A stretch of DNA of 64,000 nucleotides, from assembly GCA_013290125.1 (NCBI GenBank), contig JABCYQ010000002.1, forward strand, positions 62,001 through 126,000, written 5' to 3'. Origin of the DNA: Vulcanimicrobiota bacterium (GTDB taxonomy: Bacteria; Vulcanimicrobiota; Vulcanimicrobiia; Eremiobacterales; Eremiobacteraceae). A program made the translations under genes and the position numbers. Positions 25,792 to 34,167 of the stretch are shown piece by piece (position 1 is the first letter of the stretch; the number at the start of each line of letters is the position of its first letter). The notes beneath the pieces are model-generated. The model saw only the letters and a program-made list of their open reading frames with translations, made no database searches and was not told the DNA's origin.

Positions 25792-28700
25792 ACGCCGGTC
25801 ATCGAAGAGAAGCGCTTCGAATTCTTGCGCCGGAACCGCTTTGCTGAACAAGTGCCCTTGCATCTCGTCGCATCCGGCGCGGCGGAGAAACGCGAGCTGC
25901 GTGCTCGTCTCGACGCCCTCGGCGATCACGCGGAGTCGAAGGCTGCGCGCAAGCCCGATGATCGACGACGCGATGGCTTCGTCGAACTCGTCTACCGAGA
26001 TGTCGCGCACGAATGACCGATCGATCTTCAGAGCGTCGACCGGGAAGAGCTTGAGGTAGCCGAGCGAACTGTATCCGGTTCCGAAGTCATCGACCGAGAG
26101 GCGGATGCCTTTCGCCTTGAGATCCTTGAGCGCGCGTATCGTGTCGTCTGTGTCGCGCATGATGACCGACTCCGTCATTTCGAGTTCTAGGTGGTCGGCT
26201 GGCAGACCGGCGTCGGCCAGCGCGCGGTCGATCACGGCGCCGAGCTTGCGGTCCTGGAACTGCCGCGGCGAGATGTTGACCATGACCCGAATGCCGTTAT
26301 GACCTTGGTCGCGCCAGCGGCGAGCCTGGGCGCACGCGGTGCGCAAAACCCACTCGCCGATCGGCACGATCAGGCCCGTTTCTTCCGCGAGCGGCACGAA
26401 GTCCGCCGGCTCTATCAGTCCGCGCTTCGGGTGCTTCCATCGCAGCAACGCTTCCGCTCCGACGATCTGCCCGGACGGCAGATCCAGCACGGGTTGGAAG
26501 TGCAGGATCAGTTCGCCGCGTTCTGCCGCGTGTCGCAGGTCGCCCTCGAGCGCCAAGCGCGCGACCGCGTTGGCATGCATGTTCGCGGTGAAGAAATGGA
26601 AGTTGTTTCGCCCCATGTCTTTCGCCTGATACATCGCAGTGTCGGCACAGCGCAGGAGATCATCAACGGCGCGTCCGTCGAAGGGGAAGACGCTGATGCC
26701 GACACTCGCGCTGACGAACAGCTCGCGCCCATCGATCGAAAATGGTTTCGCGAACGATTCGACGATCCGGCCGGCGACGATTCCGATGTCGTCGAGATGC
26801 GCGACGTCTGCCAGCACGATGATGAACTCATCGCCGCCTGACCGCGCGACGGTGTCGCCCGTACGCAGGCATGCCTGGAGACGCTCCGCGACGTTGCGCA
26901 GCAGCTTGTCGCCTGCCGCATGACCCAAAGTGTCGTTGATGTTCTTGAAGCGGTCGAGATCGAGGAAGAGCACGCCCGCGATACGTCCGTTGCGCTCTGC
27001 ATGCGCGATAGTCTGAGAGAGGCGGTCATCGAGCATCAACCGGTTCGGCAGATCGGTGAGCGCATCGTGATGTGCGAGATACGCGAGCCTATCTTCAGCT
27101 TGCTTGCGATCGGTGATGTCGAGCACGGTTCCGATCATCTTCACCGGCACGCCGCCTCCGTCGATGACGAACTCGCCCTGCTCGTGGACCCAGCGGACCG
27201 CCCCATCGCGGCGGATGATTCGATGATCGATGTTATAGGATGTGTGCGTCGACGTCGCTTCTGCGACTCTGCGCCGCACGGCCTCCGCATCGTCGGGGTG
27301 ATCGAATCGAAAGAACCAATCGGTCTCAAGTCTCTCTTGGCCGGGCACGAGACCGAATATGCGGCTGCATTCGTCCGACCAGATCGTCTCGTGGGTGATC
27401 AGATCGCGTTCCCAATTGCCGAGATGCGCGACTTCTTGCGCGGCTGCGAGCGATAACTCGCTCTTGCGCAAGGCCTCTTCAACTCGGTACTGCTCTGTGA
27501 TGTCCACAGCGACGCCGAGCGCGCCCGTCACGGTTCCTGACGAGTCGCGCATCGGTTCGACACGCGCGTTGAAACGGCGGCCGCTCCACGCGTAGTCGAA
27601 CGCGGCGGACTCACCGGCCAGTGCCGCGCGAACAGCCCCGTAGACAATCCGACCTCTGTGATCGTCTGCCGCGAAGTCGCTGATCTTCATGCCATCGATC
27701 TCAGCCGGCTGAAGATCGATCGCGGAGAGCGCCGCTCCGGCGCTCCACGTCACGCGCATCTCCGTGTCGATGGTCACCATCAAAGCGGGGAGCTGCCGGA
27801 TGAGCAGTTCGACTCGGCTCTCTGCCGCACGGACCGACTCCTGCGCCGCGAGTTCTGCCGTCACGTCCAACGCGATGCCGATGACGCCCGTGATATTCCC
27901 CTCGGCATCTCGCATGGGTTCGATGTGACAGCGATTGGTCCGGCCATCCCACGTGATGTCGTAGTTGACGGTCTCGCCCTGTAGTGCGCGGCGATGAGCG
28001 GCGATCGGCGGAAAATCTGGATCGTCGGTCTGAAAATACTCGGCGAGAGGCACCCCGGTCATCTGGCTGGGTGTCTGGCCGAGCTGCTTGAGACCCGCGC
28101 CCATGCTGTAGCCCCAGCGCAGATCCTTGTCGACGCTCCAGACGATGGCAGGCAGACCCTCAAGGATGACGCGCGAGCGCGCCTCTTCAGCGTGCAGCGC
28201 GGCTTCGGCGCGGACACGCTCGGTGACGTCGACGAGCACGGTGACGGATCCGACGATGACGCCATCGGCATTGCGGAAGGGCTCGACGAACGTCTCGAAC
28301 GAGCCGTGCGCATCTTCCTTGACGATCGACGACGATTCGCCATCGTGCGCCCGCTCGTGCATGCTGAGCACGGCTTCCCGATACGGGTCGTCCGGGCGTA
28401 CCAGCTCGCGCAGATTCATGCCCGGCATCGCGGCGAGCGGCACACGGAACAGCCGCAGCTCGGCGCCCGTCGCCGAAGTGGCGCGCATCGAAAGGTCGTA
28501 GGTCAGCACGGCGACCGGCAACTGCGACATAAGCAATTGCAAGCGCGTTTCGGTCGCCCGTCGTTCCTCTTCGGCACGCTTACGCGCGGTGACGTCGCTG
28601 CGCACCGCCATCCAATTCGTAATGACGCCTTCGGTGTTGCGGATCGGATACGTCTGCATCTCGACCTGCATCGGCAGCCCGCTCGCGTCGGCGTGCGTCA

Positions 28701-29355
28701 AATCGACGTGGCAAGCTCTGCCCGCACGGACGGCGGCCTGGATCTGCTGACGAGCCGTCGCATGCTCGTTGCCGCGATAGAAGATGTCGGGGCTCTTGCC
28801 GATGAGCTCTGCCGGGCTGAATCCCGTGTAGCGGCGGATCGCTTCGTTCGCGTATACGATGCGGTTGAAGCCGTCCTCGTGGATCACGGCGTCGTACACG
28901 ATCACGCCCGCATCCCAATTCTCGATGACCGCGGTCATGAGTCGAATGCGGTCGTCCGACTTTTCGAACCCGGACGAATCTGGTTGGTTCGTCACCGCGC
29001 GGCGCACGCAGGCTGCGAGCTGCGCGAAATGGTCTCTCGAGATGAAGTCGCAGGCTCCGGCTCGCAAGCATTCGGTTGCGCCATCTTCGCCCGCGACGTG
29101 CGAGACGACAGCGATAGGCAGCGACGGTGCTGCATCGTGGATTACGGCGAGCATCTTATGCCCGCTCAATCGCGCGATGCGCGAATCGCACAACGCGATA
29201 TCCCAGCGCGCGGAGTCGAGAGCGCGGCGAACAGCGTCTTCGTTCCCGGCGCGATCGTGCTCCACGGAATAGCCGGCTCCGCGAAGCTCGGCGAGCATCG
29301 CGTGTTCGTGCGATTCTTCGTCAGCGACGAATAAGACCCGAAGCGGTGCGCTCAT
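25774..29355 (-). CDS. REC-PAS5-GGDEF-EAL c-di-GMP turnover protein
   Basis: The 1193-residue protein has a receiver-like N-terminus (1-118, with CDSRIARLSG where the phosphoacceptor Asp is expected), five PAS domains (about 140-265, 275-390, 400-520, 530-645 and 655-775), a GGDEF domain (about 780-945; RSGGDEFIIVL intact) and an EAL domain (about 955-1190; AEALLRW, TESVIM and DDFGTGYSSL intact). Both catalytic modules look active, so net c-di-GMP output must depend on signals at the PAS and REC domains. There are no membrane helices. ATG 29355 (MSAPLRVLFV) is chosen over the ATG six codons upstream. No sensor kinase is adjacent. Confidence 0.93.
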   Translation of the reverse strand: MSAPLRVLFVADEESHEHAMLAELRGAGYSVEHDRAGNEDAVRRALDSARWDIALCDSRIARLSGHKMLAVIHDAAPSLPIAVVSHVAGEDGATECLRAGACDFISRDHFAQLAACVRRAVTNQPDSSGFEKSDDRIRLMTAVIENWDAGVIVYDAVIHEDGFNRIVYANEAIRRYTGFSPAELIGKSPDIFYRGNEHATARQQIQAAVRAGRACHVDLTHADASGLPMQVEMQTYPIRNTEGVITNWMAVRSDVTARKRAEEERRATETRLQLLMSQLPVAVLTYDLSMRATSATGAELRLFRVPLAAMPGMNLRELVRPDDPYREAVLSMHERAHDGESSSIVKEDAHGSFETFVEPFRNADGVIVGSVTVLVDVTERVRAEAALHAEEARSRVILEGLPAIVWSVDKDLRWGYSMGAGLKQLGQTPSQMTGVPLAEYFQTDDPDFPPIAAHRRALQGETVNYDITWDGRTNRCHIEPMRDAEGNITGVIGIALDVTAELAAQESVRAAESRVELLIRQLPALMVTIDTEMRVTWSAGAALSAIDLQPAEIDGMKISDFAADDHRGRIVYGAVRAALAGESAAFDYAWSGRRFNARVEPMRDSSGTVTGALGVAVDITEQYRVEEALRKSELSLAAAQEVAHLGNWERDLITHETIWSDECSRIFGLVPGQERLETDWFFRFDHPDDAEAVRRRVAEATSTHTSYNIDHRIIRRDGAVRWVHEQGEFVIDGGGVPVKMIGTVLDITDRKQAEDRLAYLAHHDALTDLPNRLMLDDRLSQTIAHAERNGRIAGVLFLDLDRFKNINDTLGHAAGDKLLRNVAERLQACLRTGDTVARSGGDEFIIVLADVAHLDDIGIVAGRIVESFAKPFSIDGRELFVSASVGISVFPFDGRAVDDLLRCADTAMYQAKDMGRNNFHFFTANMHANAVARLALEGDLRHAAERGELILHFQPVLDLPSGQIVGAEALLRWKHPKRGLIEPADFVPLAEETGLIVPIGEWVLRTACAQARRWRDQGHNGIRVMVNISPRQFQDRKLGAVIDRALADAGLPADHLELEMTESVIMRDTDDTIRALKDLKAKGIRLSVDDFGTGYSSLGYLKLFPVDALKIDRSFVRDISVDEFDEAIASSIIGLARSLRLRVIAEGVETSTQLAFLRRAGCDEMQGHLFSKAVPAQEFEALLFDDRRLDIAG

Positions 29356-29509
29356 CCGTTGAACGCATCGCAAGAGCCGCCGGCTTTTTGCGTGATGTCC
29401 GCGCCGGGCGCTTGGAACGCCATGCCTTGATTATCGGCCGCTAGCGCTCGACTAACCAGTACAGGACGTACGCGGCCGGTGTTGCGTTGGGACAGTTCGG
29501 GGTCTTGGT

Positions 29510-29713
29510 TCAGCTCGCGCGACGGAATTCGGGCGGCGAGGGCGTCGGATGGGTGGATGGCTCGCTCTCGGCGATGCGATATCCGGCATCCCGGGCCGCG
29601 GTGATGCATCCGACGCAAACTTTTACCGTTCGCGTGCGGCGCGGCGTGATGCGGTGGGCGAAGCGGTTGGATCCGAAAGACGACTGGACGCCGCAGAACG
29701 CGCAAGTAGACAT
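29510..29713 (-). CDS. Small four-cysteine zinc-ribbon protein, bL28-like
   Basis: The 67-residue protein begins MSTCAFCGVQSSFGSNRFAH and continues with VKVCVGCITAARDAG, giving two CxxC pairs like the zinc form of ribosomal protein bL28 (CxxCG...FG...H...VCxxC). It lacks about 20 residues between the two halves that L28 usually has, and its C-terminus (TPSPPEFRRAS) is Pro/Ser-rich. It could be a shortened L28, or a separate zinc-ribbon protein. AGGAGG lies 15 bases before the ATG, somewhat far. Confidence 0.5.
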   Translation of the reverse strand: MSTCAFCGVQSSFGSNRFAHRITPRRTRTVKVCVGCITAARDAGYRIAESEPSTHPTPSPPEFRRAS

Positions 29714-29782
29714 GGTGTCGGTGTGAATCCTCCTGGAAATCGATCCTCGTCGGATCAACCATATGACGCAGCTGCGCCGAAA

Positions 29783-30775
29783 ATGTTACGGCTGCAGCAT
29801 CCGGGAACAAGGCGCACGTTCACACTCGAACGACCGTTCGTGGATCGGAGATCTATGCGTGCCGGCGCGCCGGTGATCGCCGTCAGCGTGCTCGTCGCGG
29901 CTCTCGTCTGCGCGTCACAGCTGCATCCGTTCGTAGCCATCTGGCACGGTTGGGTCGTCGACCTCGCGGTGGCGCTTGCCGGCGCCTTCGTGTTGTCATC
30001 AGCCATCCGAAGCGCCGGCGCGCAAACGATGCACGAACGATCCGCGGCGATCTCATCCATCGGCGGCGCGCTGCTCGCGGCCGCATTCGTCTATGCGGAC
30101 ATCGTCGGCGGTGCCCCGGTCCGAGTGCCTGCGGCACCGGGGCAAGACTACTCGCCCGAGCACTACGCTCGAGTCGGCGTGTCGTATGCGGATGTAAGCG
30201 AGTCGGGCAACGCGCGAGTCTGGCCGGCAGCGGCGATCATCCGCGACGGAGACCACGTGTTTTCGGTCGCGCCGGGTGAGGTCGTTCGCGCCGGACCGTT
30301 CGCATTCACGTCGGTCCGTTGGCCGATCGCACACGTCTCCGCGCTCGACACGCGAGGGCGCCCTGTGACCACGACGCAACCGAATAACGTCGCATTTCTC
30401 TCGCCATATCTGACGTTTCCGCAGGTCGATACGGACGCGCGCCCGATCGACTTCTTCAGCGTGCCGCCGCTGCACCGCGACGTCGGCGTAAAATATTTCG
30501 ACGGCCTTCCGGCGCGCGGTATCACGGTTCCGTTTCTCGTTCTGCAGATCCGCGAATCAAATGGTGCGGCATTGTTCGACGGGGTAGCGGTCGACGGAAG
30601 GGAGGTCAGCTCGTCAGGCGTCCGGTTGCGATTCGCGCTCGGGACCTACCCGGCGGTCATCACCGCGGGGGCGGCGCCGATATGGATCTGCGCGCTTGGA
30701 ATAGCTCTCGTCATCGGGGGATTCGTGGGCTACGCGTTTTCCTTGCCCAACAAAGTGAAAAGGCCGGAGCCTTAG
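29783..30775 (+). CDS. Uncharacterised membrane-anchored extracytoplasmic protein
   Basis: The 330-residue product has two or three N-terminal helices (about 25-100), a long extracytoplasmic domain of about 200 residues and a final helix near 295-320 (ICALGIALVIGGFVGYAF) followed by a short basic tail. The overall layout recalls ResB-like cytochrome c maturation proteins, yet no haem or cysteine motif is visible. ATG 29783 is used; the open frame continues 5' without convincing content. It is divergent from the bL28-like gene and convergent with the dehydrogenase at 31211. Confidence 0.65.
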   Translation: MLRLQHPGTRRTFTLERPFVDRRSMRAGAPVIAVSVLVAALVCASQLHPFVAIWHGWVVDLAVALAGAFVLSSAIRSAGAQTMHERSAAISSIGGALLAAAFVYADIVGGAPVRVPAAPGQDYSPEHYARVGVSYADVSESGNARVWPAAAIIRDGDHVFSVAPGEVVRAGPFAFTSVRWPIAHVSALDTRGRPVTTTQPNNVAFLSPYLTFPQVDTDARPIDFFSVPPLHRDVGVKYFDGLPARGITVPFLVLQIRESNGAALFDGVAVDGREVSSSGVRLRFALGTYPAVITAGAAPIWICALGIALVIGGFVGYAFSLPNKVKRPEP

Positions 30776-30906
30776 CCCCGGTCTTCCAAGCGTAGAGTCG
30801 ATCGTCGGCTCGCGAGCGATGCAAAGTGACCGACCGACTCCACATTTTTCTTATCGGCCTCGGCCTCGCCCTACTTTAGCGTCAAATCGATCCGAGCGGA
30901 CAAAGC

Positions 30907-31186
30907 CCGCGCGACATGCTCCGCGAGGACGCTCCTTCGCTCGCATCCCGCTCGCAGCGTCGCTCGGTTCACTTCGTCGCTCTCGCCATCCATGGCTTCG
31001 CTCCTCGTTCAACGCCTCGCTTGAGCATCTCGCGCGGCCATCGTCGGCTTGCGCGATTCGCCGCGTATGAACGGCGATGTCGAAAGCCGGGGCGTCTGAG
31101 GCGGCAAGAGCCGCCGAAGTCGAGCGGCGGAGTTAGACTTATCCCGATGCTCTGCCGCGTCCCCGGCGCTGACATCGCCGTTCATA
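30907..31186. repeat. Two-hairpin intergenic repeat, copy 2
   Basis: Module A is 30907-31037 with outer stem CCGCGCGACATGCTC/GAGCATCTCGCGCGG. Module B is 31066-31186 with outer stem TATGAACGGCGATGTC/GACATCGCCGTTCATA. The inner cores match copies 1 and 3 closely, while the stems differ from those copies by compensating changes (for example AACGG/CCGTT here against CACCG/CGGTG in copy 1). It fills the gap between the convergent 29783 and 31211 genes. The remaining 30776-30906 holds a weak GGCCGG hairpin over the preceding stop and nothing else I can identify. Confidence 0.85.
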
Positions 31187-31210
31187 CGGGCCGGTAGTAG
31201 CCCGGCGACT

Positions 31211-32254
31211 TCATTCAAACGAGAGAACTAGTTTGCCGAAGACGTCGCCCGCGGCCAGGCGCACGAACGCTTCGCGCGCTTTCTCGGCGGGGTAGATGTG
31301 ATCGATCAGCGGTTTGATGCCGCGAGGTGTCACGAAGCGAAGCAGATCGCGAAATTCCTGGAGCGTGCCCATAGTCGAACCTTTGATCTGCAATTGCCGC
31401 CAGAACACGCGCGCGAGGTCGGCGGGCGGATTCGCGCCGGCAGTGGCGCCCGAAACGACGATTACTCCGCCTTGTCTCAGAACACGCAAGCTCGTAGCCC
31501 ACGTCGGCTCGCCGACAGACTCGATGACCGCATCCACGCCTCCGCCGGAAAGCTTGAGAATAGTTTTTGCCGCATCGCGCCCTGCCAGCACTCCGTGCTG
31601 CGCGCCGATCCGCTGCGCCGCTTCGAGTCTTTCCGCAGATCTCGAAGAGACGAAAACCGTTAGACCTGCCTCGCGGGCGAGAGCGATCGCTGCCGTCGCC
31701 AGCCCTCCGCCGGCTCCCTGGACGAGCACGCTCTGACCCGGCATCAGCGCGGCCTTGACGAAGAGCATCCGGTACGCCGTCAGATACGTGGTCCCCAGCG
31801 CCGCGGTCTCTGCAAACGACAATGTCTCAGGTTTGGGCAGAACACATTGCGCCGGCACAACGAGGTAGTCGCCGAAAGACCCTTCGCGATCACCGTCGCT
31901 GAGCAGCGTGAATCGATCGCAGAGCATCGGGTCGCCGGCGCCGCATCGGGGGCACTTTCCGCAAAACGTCACTGGGTAGACCGCGACCGGTGCCCCCGGA
32001 TCCGGTGAACCCGGCGGCCTATCGGGGCCATATCGGTCGACGACGCCCGCCGCGTCGCAGCCGAGGATGCGCGGCGGCTCGAACGGATATCCGACGATTC
32101 CCTGCAGCGTGAAGTAATCGTGACGGTTCAACGTGGCGGCGTGCACGCGCACGCGGACTTCGCCAGGACCCGGCTCCGGTTCGGGCCTGTCGCCGATCGT
32201 GAGGTTGTCGAGCGGCGAGTCGCCGCCGAGTCGAGATGCAAATACAGCGCGCAC
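31211..32254 (-). CDS. Zinc-binding dehydrogenase/quinone oxidoreductase family protein
   Basis: The 347-residue medium-chain dehydrogenase has the GroES-like domain with GCDAAGVVDRYG, the four-cysteine structural zinc lobe CGKCPRCGAGDPMLC, and the Rossmann motif QGAGGGLATAAIALA. The catalytic zinc cysteine is replaced (LNRHDYFTLQG), the pattern of quinone oxidoreductases, so zinc is probably only structural here. Substrate is unknown. GTG 32254 is the start. It lies 15 bp downstream of the YVTN-repeat gene and likely shares its transcript. Confidence 0.87.
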   Translation of the reverse strand: MRAVFASRLGGDSPLDNLTIGDRPEPEPGPGEVRVRVHAATLNRHDYFTLQGIVGYPFEPPRILGCDAAGVVDRYGPDRPPGSPDPGAPVAVYPVTFCGKCPRCGAGDPMLCDRFTLLSDGDREGSFGDYLVVPAQCVLPKPETLSFAETAALGTTYLTAYRMLFVKAALMPGQSVLVQGAGGGLATAAIALAREAGLTVFVSSRSAERLEAAQRIGAQHGVLAGRDAAKTILKLSGGGVDAVIESVGEPTWATSLRVLRQGGVIVVSGATAGANPPADLARVFWRQLQIKGSTMGTLQEFRDLLRFVTPRGIKPLIDHIYPAEKAREAFVRLAAGDVFGKLVLSFE

Positions 32255-32269
32255 GAGTGCTTCCTCGTC

Positions 32270-33559
32270 CTATCTCGCGACGCCGATGTCGATCGGGTAC
32301 GCGCACGTCTCCGCGCGAGCGCGCAGATGAAGCGTCCGCGTGTCGAAGATATCGATCGTGTCATCGCGCGCGTCTGCGACGTAGAGCAGATCGCGGCGCG
32401 GATCCACAGCGGGGAGCCACGGAGTGCGGCCGACGCGAAGCGTCGCCTGCCTCGCAAACGTTCGAAGCGAGTAGACAGCCACATCGTCGTCGCCTTCGTT
32501 GGTGACGAACGCGCGGTCCTCACGTTCGTCGACTGCGATGCCGAGCGGCAGCGCGTTCGCCGATCCGGTCGCGATCGACTGTCCGATCCTGCGCATCGAC
32601 GCCAGCGCATAAAATTCCAGACCGGGCCGCGAAGCGCGTCCGCTCAGCGTGGGCGTGTCGTTGTCGGCGACGAGTAGAAGTCCACGACGCGCAGCGAGTG
32701 CGACGCCGAACGGACGCGTACCCGTCTGCGCCCAACCGGTGCGGCGCAACGAGCCGTCGCCGGCGACGGCGAATCGCATGACCGAATCCGAGTTGACGCC
32801 CGTGACATACAACGTCTTGCCGTCCGGCCCCACCGCAAGACCTTCGGGCGTGTCACCGGCCGGTGCCGACGCGAGGAGCTGTGGCACGCTCGCCGCGGAC
32901 GCTCTAAAGATAAAGACGCCGGCATCGTGTTCCCCGGCGTTTGCATTGGTCGCCGCGAAAAGACCGTCGCGCAACGCTGCCGCTTCGCTGAACCGTGCGC
33001 CGGCTATCGGCTTCGATTGGTTGGCGGACATCGCATTGAGATCGATCGAGACGACGCGCTCCCCGTCGGTGGCGAACGCCACAGCGCCATCCGTTGAAAC
33101 GGCGATGCCCCCGAGCGCGTCACCGACTGCGAGGCGGCCGAACGAGTCGTCGCCGCCGGATTTTCGGACGTCGAGCGATCCATCGCCAAAGCAAGCCACG
33201 ATCGCGAGAGGCGCGAGCGCCGCAGGCGGCGCGACAACGTCCACCCGGGAGGCGGCGGCGGCGCCTTTCGTGGCCGCGACGATCGAGACGACGTCGCCGC
33301 TGACGGCCGGGGCATGATAGGTCCCGTCTCCGTCGATGTGGCCCGCGCCGAAGAGCCACCACGTTATAGGTTCGTTGTCCGTGCTCGCGCCGATGACGAC
33401 GGCATGCATGCGCAGGGATCCGCCCGCAAAAACGGCCGCAGTGCGGGGCGCGACGACGACGTGCGCCGCGGGCTGGTTGCCGGAGCGCACCGCATTGAAG
33501 TCCGCGCCGGACGTCGCGAGAGCGGCGGCAAACGCCAGAACCGCAGCAGCGCGGATCAA
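32270..33559 (-). CDS. Exported YVTN-type beta-propeller protein
   Basis: The 429-residue protein begins with a signal peptide (IRAAAVLAFAAALATSGA) and an N-terminal Ig-like or cell-wall-type region (about 25-110). A seven-bladed propeller follows, with repeats such as PEGLAVGPDGKTLYVTGVNSD, PFGVALAARRGLLLVADND and PWLPAVDPRRDLLYVADARDD in pieces. Related proteins include 6-phosphogluconolactonase-like and surface-layer YVTN proteins; no lactonase residues are assigned. TTG 33559 overlaps the stop of the preceding gene (TTGA) and puts the signal peptide first, so the 16 codons before it are excluded. Confidence 0.85.
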   Translation of the reverse strand: MIRAAAVLAFAAALATSGADFNAVRSGNQPAAHVVVAPRTAAVFAGGSLRMHAVVIGASTDNEPITWWLFGAGHIDGDGTYHAPAVSGDVVSIVAATKGAAAASRVDVVAPPAALAPLAIVACFGDGSLDVRKSGGDDSFGRLAVGDALGGIAVSTDGAVAFATDGERVVSIDLNAMSANQSKPIAGARFSEAAALRDGLFAATNANAGEHDAGVFIFRASAASVPQLLASAPAGDTPEGLAVGPDGKTLYVTGVNSDSVMRFAVAGDGSLRRTGWAQTGTRPFGVALAARRGLLLVADNDTPTLSGRASRPGLEFYALASMRRIGQSIATGSANALPLGIAVDEREDRAFVTNEGDDDVAVYSLRTFARQATLRVGRTPWLPAVDPRRDLLYVADARDDTIDIFDTRTLHLRARAETCAYPIDIGVAR

Positions 33560-34134
33560 ATGACGAACCCAAGGACGTCGAACACGACTCCGGCGAGCGC
33601 GATGCACGCCGCGGTGACAAAAAGACCAGGTTGCTTGGTCATCGCCGCGACCGACGTGAGGACGATCGCGATTTCGGCAAGCGCCACCGCGATGTCGAAT
33701 TGCTGCTTGCGGCGTTCGAGTCGCGCCGACTGCTCGATATCGTCGTCGCGCTTACGCTCGCTCGCAAGCGCTCGCTCGCCGATCGGACCCTGACGCGATC
33801 GATACAGCTTCGCCGCCGCGACAAGCGCGCTTTTGCCGGCCGGTGTTTGCGCGAGCACGCCGACCGTCTCGTTCAAGTGCGCTTTGAGGCTGTCGGCTTC
33901 GTATTCATTCCAATCGTCGGTCGCGCGTGCTTGCGATAGCACCGCCTCCGTGCGCGTGGCGAGCATCGCCTCGCCGGTTCGCGCGCCCAGTAGACTCGAC
34001 AGGCCCGCGAACACCGCCAGGACCGCGGCGGCAAGCGGCACGTGCTTGAGCAAGTAGTGCTCTGACTTCTCGAGCGCTTCACGCGCGTGCTCTACATGTT
34101 CCATAGCTTCGCCGGTCGTGTAGCGTTCGCTCAT
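33556..34134 (-). CDS. DUF4337-like membrane protein
   Basis: The 192-residue product resembles the DUF4337 family: a first helix (PLAAAVLAVFAGLSSLLG, about 32-50), a long charged, coiled-coil-prone middle with DDWNEYEADSLKAHL, and two C-terminal helices (VALAEIAIVLTSVAAM and LFVTAACIALAGVVFDVLGF in pieces). The function of DUF4337 is unknown. It is the first gene of a minus-strand group with the YVTN propeller and dehydrogenase genes, and overlaps the former by four bases. Confidence 0.82.
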   Translation of the reverse strand: MSERYTTGEAMEHVEHAREALEKSEHYLLKHVPLAAAVLAVFAGLSSLLGARTGEAMLATRTEAVLSQARATDDWNEYEADSLKAHLNETVGVLAQTPAGKSALVAAAKLYRSRQGPIGERALASERKRDDDIEQSARLERRKQQFDIAVALAEIAIVLTSVAAMTKQPGLFVTAACIALAGVVFDVLGFVI

Positions 34135-34167
34135 CGGATCTCCGCGGTCATGCCTGCAGCCGCCGGC

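Noticed and set aside
27994-29334. 446-codon plus-strand ORF
   Set aside because: It shadows the REC-PAS region of the minus-strand gene and has no recognisable domain.
29356-29509. c-di-GMP-I riboswitch before the REC-PAS-GGDEF-EAL gene
   Set aside because: A piece (CACGCAAAAAGCC) recalls the conserved core, but the matching GGCAAACC half and tetraloop helix are absent.
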